Assembly (NCBI RefSeq): GCF_017377575.1
Contig: NZ_JAFREM010000018.1
Coordinates: forward strand, 124,001-188,000
Reading direction: 5' to 3'
DNA from: Candidatus Enterococcus moelleringii
GTDB lineage: Bacteria > Bacillota > Bacilli > Lactobacillales > Enterococcaceae
DNA: 64,000 bases
The translations under genes and the position numbers were made by a program. Shown here piece by piece: positions 8,528 through 17,089 of this stretch (its first letter is position 1; every line of letters begins with the position of its first letter). Below the pieces are notes generated by a model. The model worked only from the letters and a program-made list of their open reading frames with translations. It searched no databases and was not told where the DNA came from.

Positions 8528-9301
8528 ATGACGATTGGGAAAAAACTTCAGGAGCGGCGCAAGGAACTGAACCTGACACAAGGCGAGGTCGCAGAGCAGC
8601 TGTTTGTTTCCCGGCAAGCGATATCCAATTGGGAGCGGGATAAAAATTATCCGGACTTAGAAACAGTGATTGCTTTAAGTGATCTGTATCAAATCTCGCT
8701 GGATATCTTATTAAAGGAAGATCAAAATGTTGTGAAGGGAATTCAAAAAACAATGAACCGAAAATTATGGGGACCGCTTTTTTATAGTGTTACGGGAGTA
8801 AGTATTTTAATTTGCTTGCTGGTAGATTTTATTTTGAGTCACAGGCTGACGTGGTCAGTGATTGTCCTGCTTTCGTTGGTGAGCCTGGATGTGTTGGCGT
8901 TCCTTTTTGGAAAAAGAAATAACTGGTCACCGGTAGTTTTAGTTGGTGGCAGCAGTATTTTGCTGATAGGCTTTTTAAGCTTATTGGATCGTGTGCTGCT
9001 TTGGTCAAATTACATCCGAGTATCATTCTTCCTGCCAGTCGCTTTGCCGGTAAGTTTGGTTTGGCTGGCGCTGATTTGGTTGGTGATGATCGTGCATTTG
9101 CGCATGAAATGGAGCGTGTACTATTCCTTGTCGATCCTCTTTTTATTAGGGATCGTTGGCGGCTTTTTGACCAATATTATCGTGGAAAGTGAACCGCTGT
9201 GGTTTAGTGTGGTCACCAGCGCGTTTCCTTGTCTGTTCTTAGGCATCCTGTTTTCCTTTTTGGGGAATTATTTTACGCTGCCAAATGAGGAAGGAAGATA
9301 A
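8528..9301 (+). CDS. XRE-family regulator with membrane domain
   Basis: Residues 1-60 form a Cro/C1 helix-turn-helix (LQERRKELNLTQGEVAEQLFVSRQ, SNWERDKNYPDLETV). The rest contains five or six hydrophobic segments, so the DNA-binding domain is tethered to the membrane. Such proteins are thought to sense envelope state or act with a partner. RBS AAGGAGG precedes the ATG. The next gene, a membrane-anchored hydrolase, overlaps its end, suggesting one transcription unit. Confidence 0.85.
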   Translation: MTIGKKLQERRKELNLTQGEVAEQLFVSRQAISNWERDKNYPDLETVIALSDLYQISLDILLKEDQNVVKGIQKTMNRKLWGPLFYSVTGVSILICLLVDFILSHRLTWSVIVLLSLVSLDVLAFLFGKRNNWSPVVLVGGSSILLIGFLSLLDRVLLWSNYIRVSFFLPVALPVSLVWLALIWLVMIVHLRMKWSVYYSLSILFLLGIVGGFLTNIIVESEPLWFSVVTSAFPCLFLGILFSFLGNYFTLPNEEGR

Positions 9302-10421
9302 TTTGTTCCATCAAAGAAAAACCAGCGAATTGAAGAAAAGGAAAATATTGCGGCGCGTGCTGCAAGTTATTGTCGGATTAATTTTACTCCTGCTGCTTGC
9401 TCTATTTATAATGAGCCCTGGGAAAATCGATCCTTTTGAAACAGAAGATGGTCAAGCGTTACCAAATAGTGTTTCCGAAATCAGCTATCAGATGATTGGC
9501 GGAATGGAGCAGGGGATGATTATTCGTGGGGAAAGCGACCAGAATCCGGTGCTGCTGTTTTTGCATGGCGGGCCAGGTACGACTGAATATGTTCCATCCA
9601 AGAATAGTACCTTGAACCTTGAAAAGAATTTTACTGTTTGCTACTGGGAACAGCGTGGGGCCGGGAAGTCGTATGCTAAGGCTGATCCGGAAGATATAAC
9701 GGTGGATCAACTGATTGCTGATACCATCGAGGTGACCAATTATTTAAGGGAACGCTTCGGACAAGAGAAAATCTACCTAATGGGCCATTCGTGGGGAACT
9801 TTTTTAGGTATGCAAGCTGCGGCTCAGCAGCCAGATCTGTACCAAGCTTATATCGGCACCGGTCAGATGAAACATGCGATCGAAGGGGAAAGGCTGATGA
9901 TCGATTCCATGATCGAGGCGGCCGATGAAGCCAGACGGAATGATCTTATCGAGGACCTGAAACGTTCTTCTGTATACACAGACAATCAGGTAAGCGATTC
10001 ATACTTTATCACCAAAGAAAAAGTACGTACAGAGCTGGCGCTCATTCCTGAGGTGGTGGAAACTACGACGCTTAAAGAGGATTTTTTGCAGCTCCTCACC
10101 TGCAAAGAATACACCCTTCCGGAAAAGTTTTATTACATCCGTGGCAGTATGATTAGCGGGAAATCGCAAGGCTTGTTTATGGAGTTCACCCAACGGGATT
10201 TGGCTGAAGAGGTTCCTAAACTGGCGATTCCCGTCTATTTTCTGCAAGGAATTTATGATGATCAAACACCCTATGCGTTAGCAAAGGACTATTTCGACGA
10301 GCTTGAGACGCCTCTGAAAAACTTCTATACCTTTGAAAAATCAGGACACAATCCATTGTTTGAAGAATCAGGAAAATTTTCAGCGATAGTAGATGATATA
10401 ATCAACGAGACGCAGGAATAA
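9285..10421 (+). CDS. Membrane-anchored alpha/beta hydrolase (S33-like)
   Basis: An alpha/beta hydrolase related to proline iminopeptidase-like S33 enzymes: oxyanion-hole motif HGGPGTTEY, nucleophile elbow GHSWGTFLG, and a C-terminal SGHNPLFEES with the catalytic His. One N-terminal membrane helix (about residues 24-45) would place the enzyme outside the membrane. ATG 9285 overlaps the regulator stop by 17 bp but lacks a near RBS. TTG at 9303 has GGAAGGAAG 5 bp upstream and may be the true start. The substrate is unknown. Confidence 0.85.
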   Translation: MRKEDNLFHQRKTSELKKRKILRRVLQVIVGLILLLLLALFIMSPGKIDPFETEDGQALPNSVSEISYQMIGGMEQGMIIRGESDQNPVLLFLHGGPGTTEYVPSKNSTLNLEKNFTVCYWEQRGAGKSYAKADPEDITVDQLIADTIEVTNYLRERFGQEKIYLMGHSWGTFLGMQAAAQQPDLYQAYIGTGQMKHAIEGERLMIDSMIEAADEARRNDLIEDLKRSSVYTDNQVSDSYFITKEKVRTELALIPEVVETTTLKEDFLQLLTCKEYTLPEKFYYIRGSMISGKSQGLFMEFTQRDLAEEVPKLAIPVYFLQGIYDDQTPYALAKDYFDELETPLKNFYTFEKSGHNPLFEESGKFSAIVDDIINETQE

Positions 10422-10450
10422 AATAGGTAAGTAAAAAATGGAGGACAGCT

Positions 10451-11263
10451 ATGAGTGGAGCTAAACGCAAGGGTGCACGTACTACCAAGGAAATCCCTGA
10501 AGAGATCTTGCAGCAACTGAACAAGGGGGAACTAGAAACGGCTAACGTAGTGGAATGGTTTGCGATTGATCGCAGAGGATTGCTGAGACATTTGCTAGTA
10601 CAGCAGAATCGCGAAAATTATTACGCACCAGTAATCGCAGTCATTGAACAGCTGGAAAAACAAACCTCTAACAAGGTGAGTGAGGCGATTGGAGAAGGGC
10701 TTCTACAGCAAATCACTCAATGCGAGGATCGCGAACTTTTGCCAATTATTGCACAGCAGCCATCTGACCTTGTTCGTAGCTGGGGAACCTTCATTATTGG
10801 GGGAAATCGCCAGCTGAGTCTTGCAAAAATGCTGGAAGAAATCAAGCCCTTTGCTCAGGATCATCATTTCAATGTCCGGGAAGAGGCTTGGACTGCTGTC
10901 AGACCGAAAGTGATTGAAAACCTGGAGGAAGCGTTGGTATTATTGGCCGAGTGGTCGCGATCGGATGACGAGAATATCCGGCGTTTTGCTAGTGAAGTGA
11001 CCCGTCCCAGAGGTGTTTGGTGCAAGCAGATCGAACCTTTGAAGGAAAATCCGGCCTTAGCTCTTTCAATCATTGAACCGCTAAAGTCCGATGCCAGCAA
11101 GTATGTCAGAGACAGTGTGGGCAACTGGTTAAATGACGCCAGCAAAACGCAACCGGAATGGGTAATGCAGCTTTGTGATCGCTGGGATGCAGAAAGTGAT
11201 ACGAAGGAAACGAAGTATATTATCAAAAAAGCCTTGCGGACGATTAATAAAACTAAGAAGTAG
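10451..11263 (+). CDS. DNA alkylation repair protein (AlkC/AlkD-like, HEAT-like repeats)
   Basis: An all-helical 270-residue protein with ALK/HEAT-like repeats. The segment SRSDDENIRRFASEVTRPRGVW followed by IEPLK and YVRDSVGNWLNDASK matches the AlkC-type DNA alkylation repair family (PF08713). These glycosylases remove bulky or alkylated bases such as 3-methyladenine and 7-methylguanine. RBS TGGAGGACAG precedes ATG. It is followed by a strong terminator shared with the convergent CPBP gene. The family call rests on motif recognition, not on an alignment. Confidence 0.75.
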   Translation: MSGAKRKGARTTKEIPEEILQQLNKGELETANVVEWFAIDRRGLLRHLLVQQNRENYYAPVIAVIEQLEKQTSNKVSEAIGEGLLQQITQCEDRELLPIIAQQPSDLVRSWGTFIIGGNRQLSLAKMLEEIKPFAQDHHFNVREEAWTAVRPKVIENLEEALVLLAEWSRSDDENIRRFASEVTRPRGVWCKQIEPLKENPALALSIIEPLKSDASKYVRDSVGNWLNDASKTQPEWVMQLCDRWDAESDTKETKYIIKKALRTINKTKK

Positions 11264-11281
11264 GCAGGGCATGGAAATCCC

Positions 11282-11318
11282 AAAACTCCGATGAATTCGT
11301 TAGTTCATCGGAGTTTTT
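11282..11318. terminator. Terminator between convergent genes
   Basis: Arms AAAACTCCGATGAA and TTCATCGGAGTTTT around an 8-base loop, with a T run on the plus strand and A run on the other. It serves the alkylation repair gene and probably the convergent CPBP gene. Confidence 0.85.
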
Positions 11319-11332
11319 GCTGACTACTTTTT

Positions 11333-12106
11333 TTAAGATTCAATCCGCTTTTTCATCGCATCTTTCTTAGAAAAGTATTCCGTTAACACAAAGAAAGCAA
11401 AACAGAGGATAAACAACAAAATTAAAAGCCCAAAGCTGTCATATCTAGGCGGATAAACATCGGTGAAGGAATTAAATCCAGCATGGAGAAGAATACACAA
11501 CGCAATGCTCTCGTATCTATTCCAAAGAAAGGTTAATAGAAAAGCAAAACTGAACACTAATAGTACATATCCCATGAAGGACGACGTGTCTTGGCCCGAA
11601 CCTTTCACTAACCACAAAGGCAAGTGCCAAATCGACCAGATCATCGCCAAAATACAAGTTGAAACAAAACTAGAATATCTGTTCTGCAATTGCGGCAGCA
11701 AATACCCCCGCCAGCCAACTTCTTCCAACCCGCCGCCAAAGAAAATCATGATCGGCAGCTGGAACAGGGCAGTATAAAGCGGAGCTTGTTGCTGTGTCAT
11801 TCCTAGTAAAACCGGAATAAAACAAAAGCTCCAGGCTAAAATAGCGACAACCACATACCCTTGGATCGGCTGCTTCAAATTAAAAATGTTCTTGATGAAT
11901 TCACTAAAGCTACGCTTACTTACTGTTCTTTTTTTGACGATGCAGGCGCCAATCATGGGGCCGGCTGCTCCGAGACTGTAAAGGGGCAGGGCGATTGGCG
12001 AAAATAAAGCTACGCCAGTAAAATGAGTCAAATAAGCCACAATCAACCAACAAACCCACGACACTAAAAAGGTAATTCCTAAATAACTTCCAATGTTCTT
12101 TTTCAT
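11333..12106 (-). CDS. CPBP family intramembrane metalloprotease
   Basis: About eight membrane segments. The CPBP/Abi (CAAX protease-like, PF02517) motifs are all present: EEVGWRGYLLP (EExxxR), IWHLPLW, and HAGFNSF, which together bind the catalytic metal inside the membrane. In lactic acid bacteria such proteins process peptides or give self-immunity to bacteriocins. Start ATG at 12106 follows AGGAGAG; an upstream in-frame ATG (12145) lies before that RBS. This is one of four CPBP genes in the window. Confidence 0.85.
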   Translation of the reverse strand: MKKNIGSYLGITFLVSWVCWLIVAYLTHFTGVALFSPIALPLYSLGAAGPMIGACIVKKRTVSKRSFSEFIKNIFNLKQPIQGYVVVAILAWSFCFIPVLLGMTQQQAPLYTALFQLPIMIFFGGGLEEVGWRGYLLPQLQNRYSSFVSTCILAMIWSIWHLPLWLVKGSGQDTSSFMGYVLLVFSFAFLLTFLWNRYESIALCILLHAGFNSFTDVYPPRYDSFGLLILLFILCFAFFVLTEYFSKKDAMKKRIES

Positions 12107-12272
12107 TTTTTCTCTCCTAAAAGGTATTTTATCGCTTTTAAACAAGTACTAGGAATTCGCTAAGTAATTAGAAATATAGTACTTATAATTACTAGTATAG
12201 TTTATCATGGTTTTTATATAGAAGGAATCAGACTTAAGTTGGATTATTTCGGAAAATTCAACCCATAATGAA

Positions 12273-12313
12273 AATAAGCCGCCAAAGCTTTTTACCAGCT
12301 TTAGCGGCTTATT
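12273..12313. terminator. Bidirectional terminator after the TetR gene
   Basis: Arms AATAAGCCGC and GCGGCTTATT, with an inner AAGC/GCTT pair, flanked by A and T runs. Confidence 0.75.
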
Positions 12314-12333
12314 TGTAGGAAGTGGCGGTGTCT

Positions 12334-12957
12334 TTAGGCTTTCACCATTGCTAGAAATTGCTGCAGATTATAAGAAATAAATTCATCTTCGTCTATCTCC
12401 ATATATGAGAGAAAAGAGTTACCAGACAAGGACAGCATGTTGAAGAACGAAGTGATCGTAAATACGAAAGAACTCATCGTGTATTTAAGATCGATATCTT
12501 CGCGAATCGTTTTGTCTACTAAGCCCAGTGAAAAAATCTTTCCCAGTGCCTCAAACATTTCGTTGTTGAATTCATAGAACTTTTTTTTATAAGGCGTTTC
12601 GGTTTCTGAATTCACTTGATTGGTTAAGCTCATTAACTTCAGCAGGGTGGGTTCCTTTTTGTAAAATTCTTGAAAGGAAACTACTGCCAGTTCTAGTTTT
12701 TCAATTGCCGTGTTTCCTTGATCAATTTTTGAGACAATCTTTTCCCACAAATTTCGATAGGAATCTAAGATCACGCCGAAGTATAAATCTTCTTTATTGG
12801 TAAAATATTTGTAAAGGGTTCGCTTAGTGAAGCTAGTACGGGTGACAATCTCGTTCATTGAGGTCTGCTCAAATCCCTGAGTGGTGAACAACTCGCGACT
12901 CTTCTCAATAATAAACCGTTCCTTCCGCTTCTTTTCCTGTTCACGTTTCGTTTCCAT
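12334..12957 (-). CDS. TetR/AcrR family repressor
   Basis: An N-terminal TetR helix-turn-helix (residues about 10-56: ESRELFTTQGFEQTSMNEI, TRTSFTKRTLYKYFTNKEDLY) is followed by a helical ligand-binding domain. ATG at 12957 is preferred, with GGAGGT before it; further in-frame ATGs upstream lie inside the divergent promoter. It is divergent from the membrane protein at 13080, and a TetR-type palindrome lies over that gene's -10 box. It therefore very likely represses that gene and itself. Confidence 0.9.
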   Translation of the reverse strand: METKREQEKKRKERFIIEKSRELFTTQGFEQTSMNEIVTRTSFTKRTLYKYFTNKEDLYFGVILDSYRNLWEKIVSKIDQGNTAIEKLELAVVSFQEFYKKEPTLLKLMSLTNQVNSETETPYKKKFYEFNNEMFEALGKIFSLGLVDKTIREDIDLKYTMSSFVFTITSFFNMLSLSGNSFLSYMEIDEDEFISYNLQQFLAMVKA

Positions 12958-12968
12958 CGTAACCTCCA

Positions 12969-12998
12969 TTGACGAAATTAGTATACTAGTGGTATACT
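12969..12998 (+). promoter_or_regulatory. Promoter of the 13080 gene with TetR-type operator
   Basis: TTGACG (12969-12974), 18-bp spacer, TATACT (12993-12998). A palindrome with arms AGTATAC (12980-12986) and GTATACT (12992-12998) around TAGTG covers the spacer and -10 box. Bound TetR would block RNA polymerase here. Confidence 0.7.
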
Positions 12999-13079
12999 TT
13001 CTGAAAAAAGTAGAACGACAGTATACATTTATTGTAAAGCAACACCGCAGCAAACGTCAATAAAAATCAGGAGGAAAAC

Positions 13080-13574
13080 ATGTTAACATTTATCACTATT
13101 CTAGCCGGTGCACTTTTTTTAGGTATTTTAGGGCTTACCCACTTTACACCAATCGGGGTGAAGGGGATTAAAGCCTATTGGCCGGATTTTCAGTTGTTTG
13201 ATATGCAATTTTCCTATCAGCCAACAGAAATTCACCACGCCCTCACTAACCTCAATAGTTTAGGCCGAGAAGCTTATAAACGCTATCTGCTGATTGATTA
13301 CATCTTTATCCTGTGCTTTTTGTTTTTGATGCTGCGTGGGGTGGAGAGGCTGGTTAAGGAAAACACCGCTTTATATGGTGTACTGTTTATCTTAGCGATC
13401 CTAAGAGCCTTTTTCGATATCGTGGAAAACACCGGCATCCTCCGTTTGATCCGTACTTACCCAAAGGAAAATCAACTGTTATCCGTCATTTGTTCTTATT
13501 CAACAACACTAAAGTTTATTTGCTTGTTCAGCTGGCTGCTGGTTATGCTGGTAGCTATTTTATATAAAAAATAG
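13080..13574 (+). CDS. Four-helix membrane protein of unknown function
   Basis: A 164-residue protein with four membrane segments (about 2-20, 72-90, 97-115, 140-160) and an extracytoplasmic-looking loop between the first two. The family was not recognised. RBS AGGAGGAAAAC precedes the ATG. It is divergent from a TetR gene and its promoter is overlaid by a palindromic operator, so expression is probably induced when TetR binds a ligand. A role in tolerance to a membrane-active compound is inference only. Confidence 0.75.
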   Translation: MLTFITILAGALFLGILGLTHFTPIGVKGIKAYWPDFQLFDMQFSYQPTEIHHALTNLNSLGREAYKRYLLIDYIFILCFLFLMLRGVERLVKENTALYGVLFILAILRAFFDIVENTGILRLIRTYPKENQLLSVICSYSTTLKFICLFSWLLVMLVAILYKK

Positions 13575-13598
13575 ATCATCGCGAAAGGGGAAGATCGG

Positions 13599-13871
13599 AT
13601 GGAGACAACTGCGCTAATCAATAAAAAAATTGTGAAAAGCAATTGGTGTCTAAAGCAAGCACAAAAAACGGAGAAAAAGCTAAACAAAAAAGGCAGCCGC
13701 AAGAACTTGAAAAACTATTTAGGGAAGGTCCTGCTGCCTGCGGATCAAGTAGTCGGCGATGAGGAGAGGATGACTGGCTTCGAGGCAACCATCTCCCAAA
13801 CGAAACTGTTGACCAAGTTGCAAAAGGCAAACCTTACCGGTATGAGCGTCAATCAGTTTCCAGTTCATTAA
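13599..13871 (+). CDS. Small basic protein of unknown function
   Basis: A 90-residue, lysine-rich frame starting at ATG 13599 with GAAAGGGGAAG upstream, 24 bp after the membrane protein gene. No domain was recognised. The C-terminal end runs into a region of gene scraps, so it may be a truncated remainder of a longer gene. Confidence 0.4.
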   Translation: METTALINKKIVKSNWCLKQAQKTEKKLNKKGSRKNLKNYLGKVLLPADQVVGDEERMTGFEATISQTKLLTKLQKANLTGMSVNQFPVH

Positions 13872-13993
13872 AAGATACGGAATTTTCTAAATGCCAGTAC
13901 TGACAACCGCACATTGTTGATTAATGCCGTGGAGTGTGATCCCGGTTTGGTTCATGATCGCTGGTTAGTTGAAAATTGATCGTTAGAAATCAA

Positions 13994-14089
13994 TCAGACT
14001 GCTGCTTGCTTATCGAGGATTGTTTTACGTTTTTGAATGAAAGATAGGCGAGTTTCAATCCGGCCAATCAGCTTCTCAATATACTCGGC
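13994..14089 (-). pseudogene. C-terminal remnant of a coiled-coil (MerR-like) regulator
   Basis: On the minus strand the frame reads AEYIEKLIGRIETRLSFIQ, KRKTILDKQAAV and then stops. This amphipathic end resembles the dimerisation helix of MerR-type regulators. No N-terminal DNA-binding domain is present upstream; the sequence is cut at about 14090 where an unrelated plus-strand remnant begins. Confidence 0.35.
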
Positions 14090-14100
14090 ACTTTTTTGCC

Positions 14101-14223
14101 ACCAAAGAAAACTTAGTGGCCTATTCGCCAGCACCGCCGATTACTGATGAAAATAAGTGCTTGAAGTGCAGACGCTGCACCTACTATTGTCCAGCTTCAA
14201 AAAATATTGCGAATGGGTTTTAA
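14101..14223 (+). pseudogene. 4Fe-4S ferredoxin-domain remnant
   Basis: The plus-strand frame encodes KENLVAYSPAPPITDENKC followed by a C-x2-C-x2-C-x3-C-P cluster (CLKCRRCTYYCPA) and a stop at 14221. This is a [4Fe-4S] binding half-domain as found in flavodoxin-ferredoxin or nitroreductase fusions. Nothing that could be its N-terminal body lies upstream, so it is a broken fragment. It is not a piece of the EFR1 gene at 40334, whose cluster sequences differ. Confidence 0.55.
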
Positions 14224-14389
14224 CCAGCTGCACAACAGCAGATAAGTCTGCCTATTCAGGTCTTTTTCTAAAAAGGAAAAAAACAGTGTAAATCCAGCAG
14301 AAGCTTGGTTAATAAACATTCCACTCCCTTTAAATAGCAATAAAAGCGAAAGCTAATGCCGTAAGAGCAATTAATTCTAAAATAAGTCA

Positions 14390-14438
14390 TTGACAGGAGC
14401 AAAACAACCAGCCATAATAAAAATACCGCGGTCGGTAT
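14390..14438 (+). promoter_or_regulatory. Promoter and operator of the 14458 TetR gene
   Basis: TTGACA (14390-14395), 17-bp spacer, CATAAT (14413-14418), then the palindrome ATACCGCGGTCGGTAT (14423-14438), whose ends ATACCG and CGGTAT are complementary. An identical 16-mer stands upstream of the second ABC exporter at 17003. Confidence 0.8.
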
Positions 14439-14457
14439 ATTAAACAGGAGGTGTCTT

Positions 14458-15132
14458 ATGGCACGTACACAAAAGAACTTCGCTCCAAGAAAAGACGAGC
14501 TCGTCCAAATTGCCTTGGATATTTTTCTTGAAAAGGGCTATGAACGGACAAAAATCAGTGATTTGCAGAAGGCATTCGGTCTTACCAAGGGTGGGATGTA
14601 TCATTACTTTTCTTCTAAAGAAGAGATTTTGGATGAGGTGATTGATAAAGGGATTAGTGAAATTATCGATTCATTTCGTAGAGAGCTGCCGAACGTCCCT
14701 GAAGAAGATCGATTGCTTTACTTATTGTTCAGTGAATCAACCAATGATTTTACCAATCGGTTATTTCAGTATGCCAGTTCAGATACCGGCTCCATTGTCA
14801 GCTACAAGATGAGGGATCAGCGGATCAAGGCGCCGCTGCCTTTGATGACAGAGATTATCAAACAGTATGTGGAAACAGGATTTTATACCTGTGATTATCC
14901 AGAGGAAGCTGCAGAAATTATTCTTTTAGTCGCAGTGAACATTAGCGATCATACCGTTTGGCCTATTGGAGATGAAAAGAAACAGAAAAATCGTATCGAT
15001 AACATGCTTTTAATCTGGGAAAATTGTGTCCATCCGCCGCAAAGCCATTTGGATCGCTTAAGAGAGATAATTACTAACTATTATGCACAAATGACTTTGC
15101 AGAAGGATGCTAGAACTGAAACTGAGGAATAA
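14458..15132 (+). CDS. TetR/AcrR family repressor of two ABC exporters
   Basis: TetR helix-turn-helix at residues about 12-58 (ALDIFLEKGYERTKISDLQ, FGLTKGGMYHYFSSKEEIL) and a helical sensor domain; total 224 residues. RBS AGGAGGTG precedes ATG. A palindromic operator lies between its -10 box and start, so it is probably autoregulated. The same operator occurs before the MacB-type exporter at 17090. A terminator-like hairpin separates it from the DrrAB-type genes that follow in the same direction. Confidence 0.9.
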   Translation: MARTQKNFAPRKDELVQIALDIFLEKGYERTKISDLQKAFGLTKGGMYHYFSSKEEILDEVIDKGISEIIDSFRRELPNVPEEDRLLYLLFSESTNDFTNRLFQYASSDTGSIVSYKMRDQRIKAPLPLMTEIIKQYVETGFYTCDYPEEAAEIILLVAVNISDHTVWPIGDEKKQKNRIDNMLLIWENCVHPPQSHLDRLREIITNYYAQMTLQKDARTETEE

Positions 15133-15155
15133 TGTTTTATAAAAAATGGAGGAAC

Positions 15156-15197
15156 AGAGGGAGTCTGTTTTTAGTTCAAGCAGACGCCCTCTTTTTA
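15156..15197 (+). terminator. Terminator-like hairpin between TetR and DrrAB-type genes
   Basis: Arms AGAGGGAGTCTG and CAGACGCCCTCT (one mismatch), then a T run. No good second promoter is visible before the ABC gene 20 bp later, so partial read-through may set a low regulator to exporter ratio. Confidence 0.65.
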
Positions 15198-15216
15198 TTT
15201 TACAAAAGGGAAAGAG

Positions 15217-16158
15217 ATGATAGAAATTAGTACAAGTTACGCGATTTATGCCAAGGGAATCGAGAAGTCCTTCAAAGGCAAAGCTGTCTTAAAGGGTGTG
15301 GATCTTGCGGTGGAAAAGGGAAGTATTTTTGCATTGTTAGGCTCAAATGGTGCCGGGAAAACCACCTTGATTCGGATACTGACAACGTTGATGAAAGCCG
15401 ATAATGGAGAAGCAAGAATCTGCAACTACGATATTCAAAGAGAAGCTGGGGAAGCGAGAAAACACTTTTCTTTAACCGGTCAATTTGCGGCGACAGATGA
15501 GCAGTTAACCGGTCGCAGCAATCTGCAAATCATTGGGGAGCTGAATCATCTTCCGAATATTGGTCAAAGATCGGAGGAATTGTTAACCCTCTTTCGTTTG
15601 ACTGAGGCAGCCGACAAACCGGTAGCATCCTATTCAGGTGGGATGCGGCGGCGTTTGGATATTGCCATGAGTATGATGAGTCAGCCGGAAATTATTTTTT
15701 TGGATGAGCCGACCACCGGACTTGATCCGCAAAATCGGGCGGCAATGTGGCAGCTGGTTCAATCACTTTCTGATGCTGGAACGACGATTTTCTTAACCAC
15801 CCAATATTTGGAGGAAGCCGAAGCGTTGGCTGACCGAGTGGCCATTTTAAACGAAGGTGTGATTGTGAGTGAAGGAACGGTTGAGGAGTTAAAAGAGGTA
15901 CTGCCACAGGGAGTGATCGAATTTTCCTTCCAGAGCAACCAAGATTTGTTGGCCACTAAGAAATTGTTCGCTAGCCTCCAACCTTCTGAAGATTTAGAAA
16001 AACTTTCGCTGACAGTGATCACGGATGGAACAATTGATCAGCTTACTCAATTATTTAAGCAGCTGGACCAAACAAACATCCAAGTTTCAAGCTTTACGCA
16101 AAAGCAGCCGACATTGGAAGAGGTATTCTACAAATTAATTGGCGAGAAAGGGGCCTAG
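15217..16158 (+). CDS. ABC transporter ATP-binding protein, DrrA-type
   Basis: Walker A LLGSNGAGKTT, signature YSGGMRRRLDIAMS and Walker B IIFLDEPTTGLDPQ are intact. The length of 313 residues and the C-terminal extension after the nucleotide-binding domain are typical of daunorubicin-resistance DrrA-like exporters. RBS GGGAAAGAG. The permease gene begins 4 bp after its stop. Together they form an ABC-2 exporter of hydrophobic drugs or lipids, probably induced through the upstream TetR. A close relative lies at 22231-23085. Confidence 0.9.
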   Translation: MIEISTSYAIYAKGIEKSFKGKAVLKGVDLAVEKGSIFALLGSNGAGKTTLIRILTTLMKADNGEARICNYDIQREAGEARKHFSLTGQFAATDEQLTGRSNLQIIGELNHLPNIGQRSEELLTLFRLTEAADKPVASYSGGMRRRLDIAMSMMSQPEIIFLDEPTTGLDPQNRAAMWQLVQSLSDAGTTIFLTTQYLEEAEALADRVAILNEGVIVSEGTVEELKEVLPQGVIEFSFQSNQDLLATKKLFASLQPSEDLEKLSLTVITDGTIDQLTQLFKQLDQTNIQVSSFTQKQPTLEEVFYKLIGEKGA

Positions 16159-16162
16159 TACA

Positions 16163-16936
16163 ATGACAACTATTACCAAATCGTTCTTGGAAACCAAGAC
16201 TATGACCAAAAGGAATTTGTTAAAATCACTGAATAATCGGGATCGACTAATCGATAATCTAGTCACGCCGATTTTGGACCTGCTGCTGTTTGTTTTTGTT
16301 TTAGGCGGTGCGATGGGCCAAGTGGTTGAAGTCCGCTATGTGGATTATATCGTTCCGGGAACCTTCCTGATGTGTGCCGCTCAGTGCAGTACAGCCGTGG
16401 CAGCCAGTATCAGCTCCGATTTGCAAAAAGGAATAGTCGATCGGTATCGTTCCATGCCCATCTCCATTTCCTCGTTTCTGAACGGTCACGTGATTGAATC
16501 GGTGATTCGGACGATCGTTTCCTTGATTTTAATGCTGGTAGTTGCCTTGGTCATCGGCTTCCGGCCGCAAACAACGTTGGTAAACGGCCTGTTGGTGATC
16601 GCTTTACTGCTGTTGTTCAGCTTTACCATAACGTGGGTTTCGGCAGTCTATGGGCTGTTAATTAAAGGTCCAGAAGGTGTAGGTTCCTTAACCATCTTTG
16701 TGTTGGGATTCAGTTATTTAAGCTCAGCCCTTTTGCCTACCAATACTTTCCCGAAGATAATCAAGCTATTTGCAGAAAATCAACCGGTAACGCCGGTGGT
16801 GGAAGCTGTTCGCCGCTTACTTTTGTCGCAGCCGGTGGAAGGCAATTATCTAAAGGCAGTCTATTGGTGCCTAGGGTTGTCGGCCGTGTTCATCATTCTG
16901 GCCAACAGATTGTTCAACAAAAAAGTTTATCAATGA
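16163..16936 (+). CDS. ABC-2 type permease, DrrB-type
   Basis: Six membrane segments and the ABC-2 permease pattern (YVDYIVPGTFLM, IVDRYRSMPIS, GFRPQ). ATG 16163 is preferred with GAAAGGGG upstream; an in-frame TTG at 16139 would overlap the ATPase gene. It pairs with the DrrA-type ATPase. The motif order matches the second permease at 21468, showing the two exporters are paralogues. Confidence 0.9.
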   Translation: MTTITKSFLETKTMTKRNLLKSLNNRDRLIDNLVTPILDLLLFVFVLGGAMGQVVEVRYVDYIVPGTFLMCAAQCSTAVAASISSDLQKGIVDRYRSMPISISSFLNGHVIESVIRTIVSLILMLVVALVIGFRPQTTLVNGLLVIALLLLFSFTITWVSAVYGLLIKGPEGVGSLTIFVLGFSYLSSALLPTNTFPKIIKLFAENQPVTPVVEAVRRLLLSQPVEGNYLKAVYWCLGLSAVFIILANRLFNKKVYQ

Positions 16937-16961
16937 TAAAAAGTTTAGATCGTACGACTTA

Positions 16962-16991
16962 GCTTTCTCTCAATAGAGAAGCATATTTTTT
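16962..16991 (+). terminator. Terminator of the first exporter operon
   Basis: Arms AGCTTTCTCT and AGAGAAGC around CAAT, followed by a T run. Confidence 0.65.
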
Positions 16992-17002
16992 GTTTAATAA
17001 AA

Positions 17003-17018
17003 ATACCGCGGTCGGTAT
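17003..17018. promoter_or_regulatory. Second copy of the TetR operator
   Basis: The same 16-bp palindrome ATACCGCGGTCGGTAT as at 14423, including several identical flanking bases. A TTGACA at 17024-17029 follows it, though a matching -10 box is unclear. It links the MacB-type exporter to the upstream TetR regulator. Confidence 0.75.
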
Positions 17019-17089
17019 ATTTATTGACAAGAAGCATTTGAACTAAAAACAACCGCTGTTAACGATAGTGGAAATGAAGGAGAAACGAA

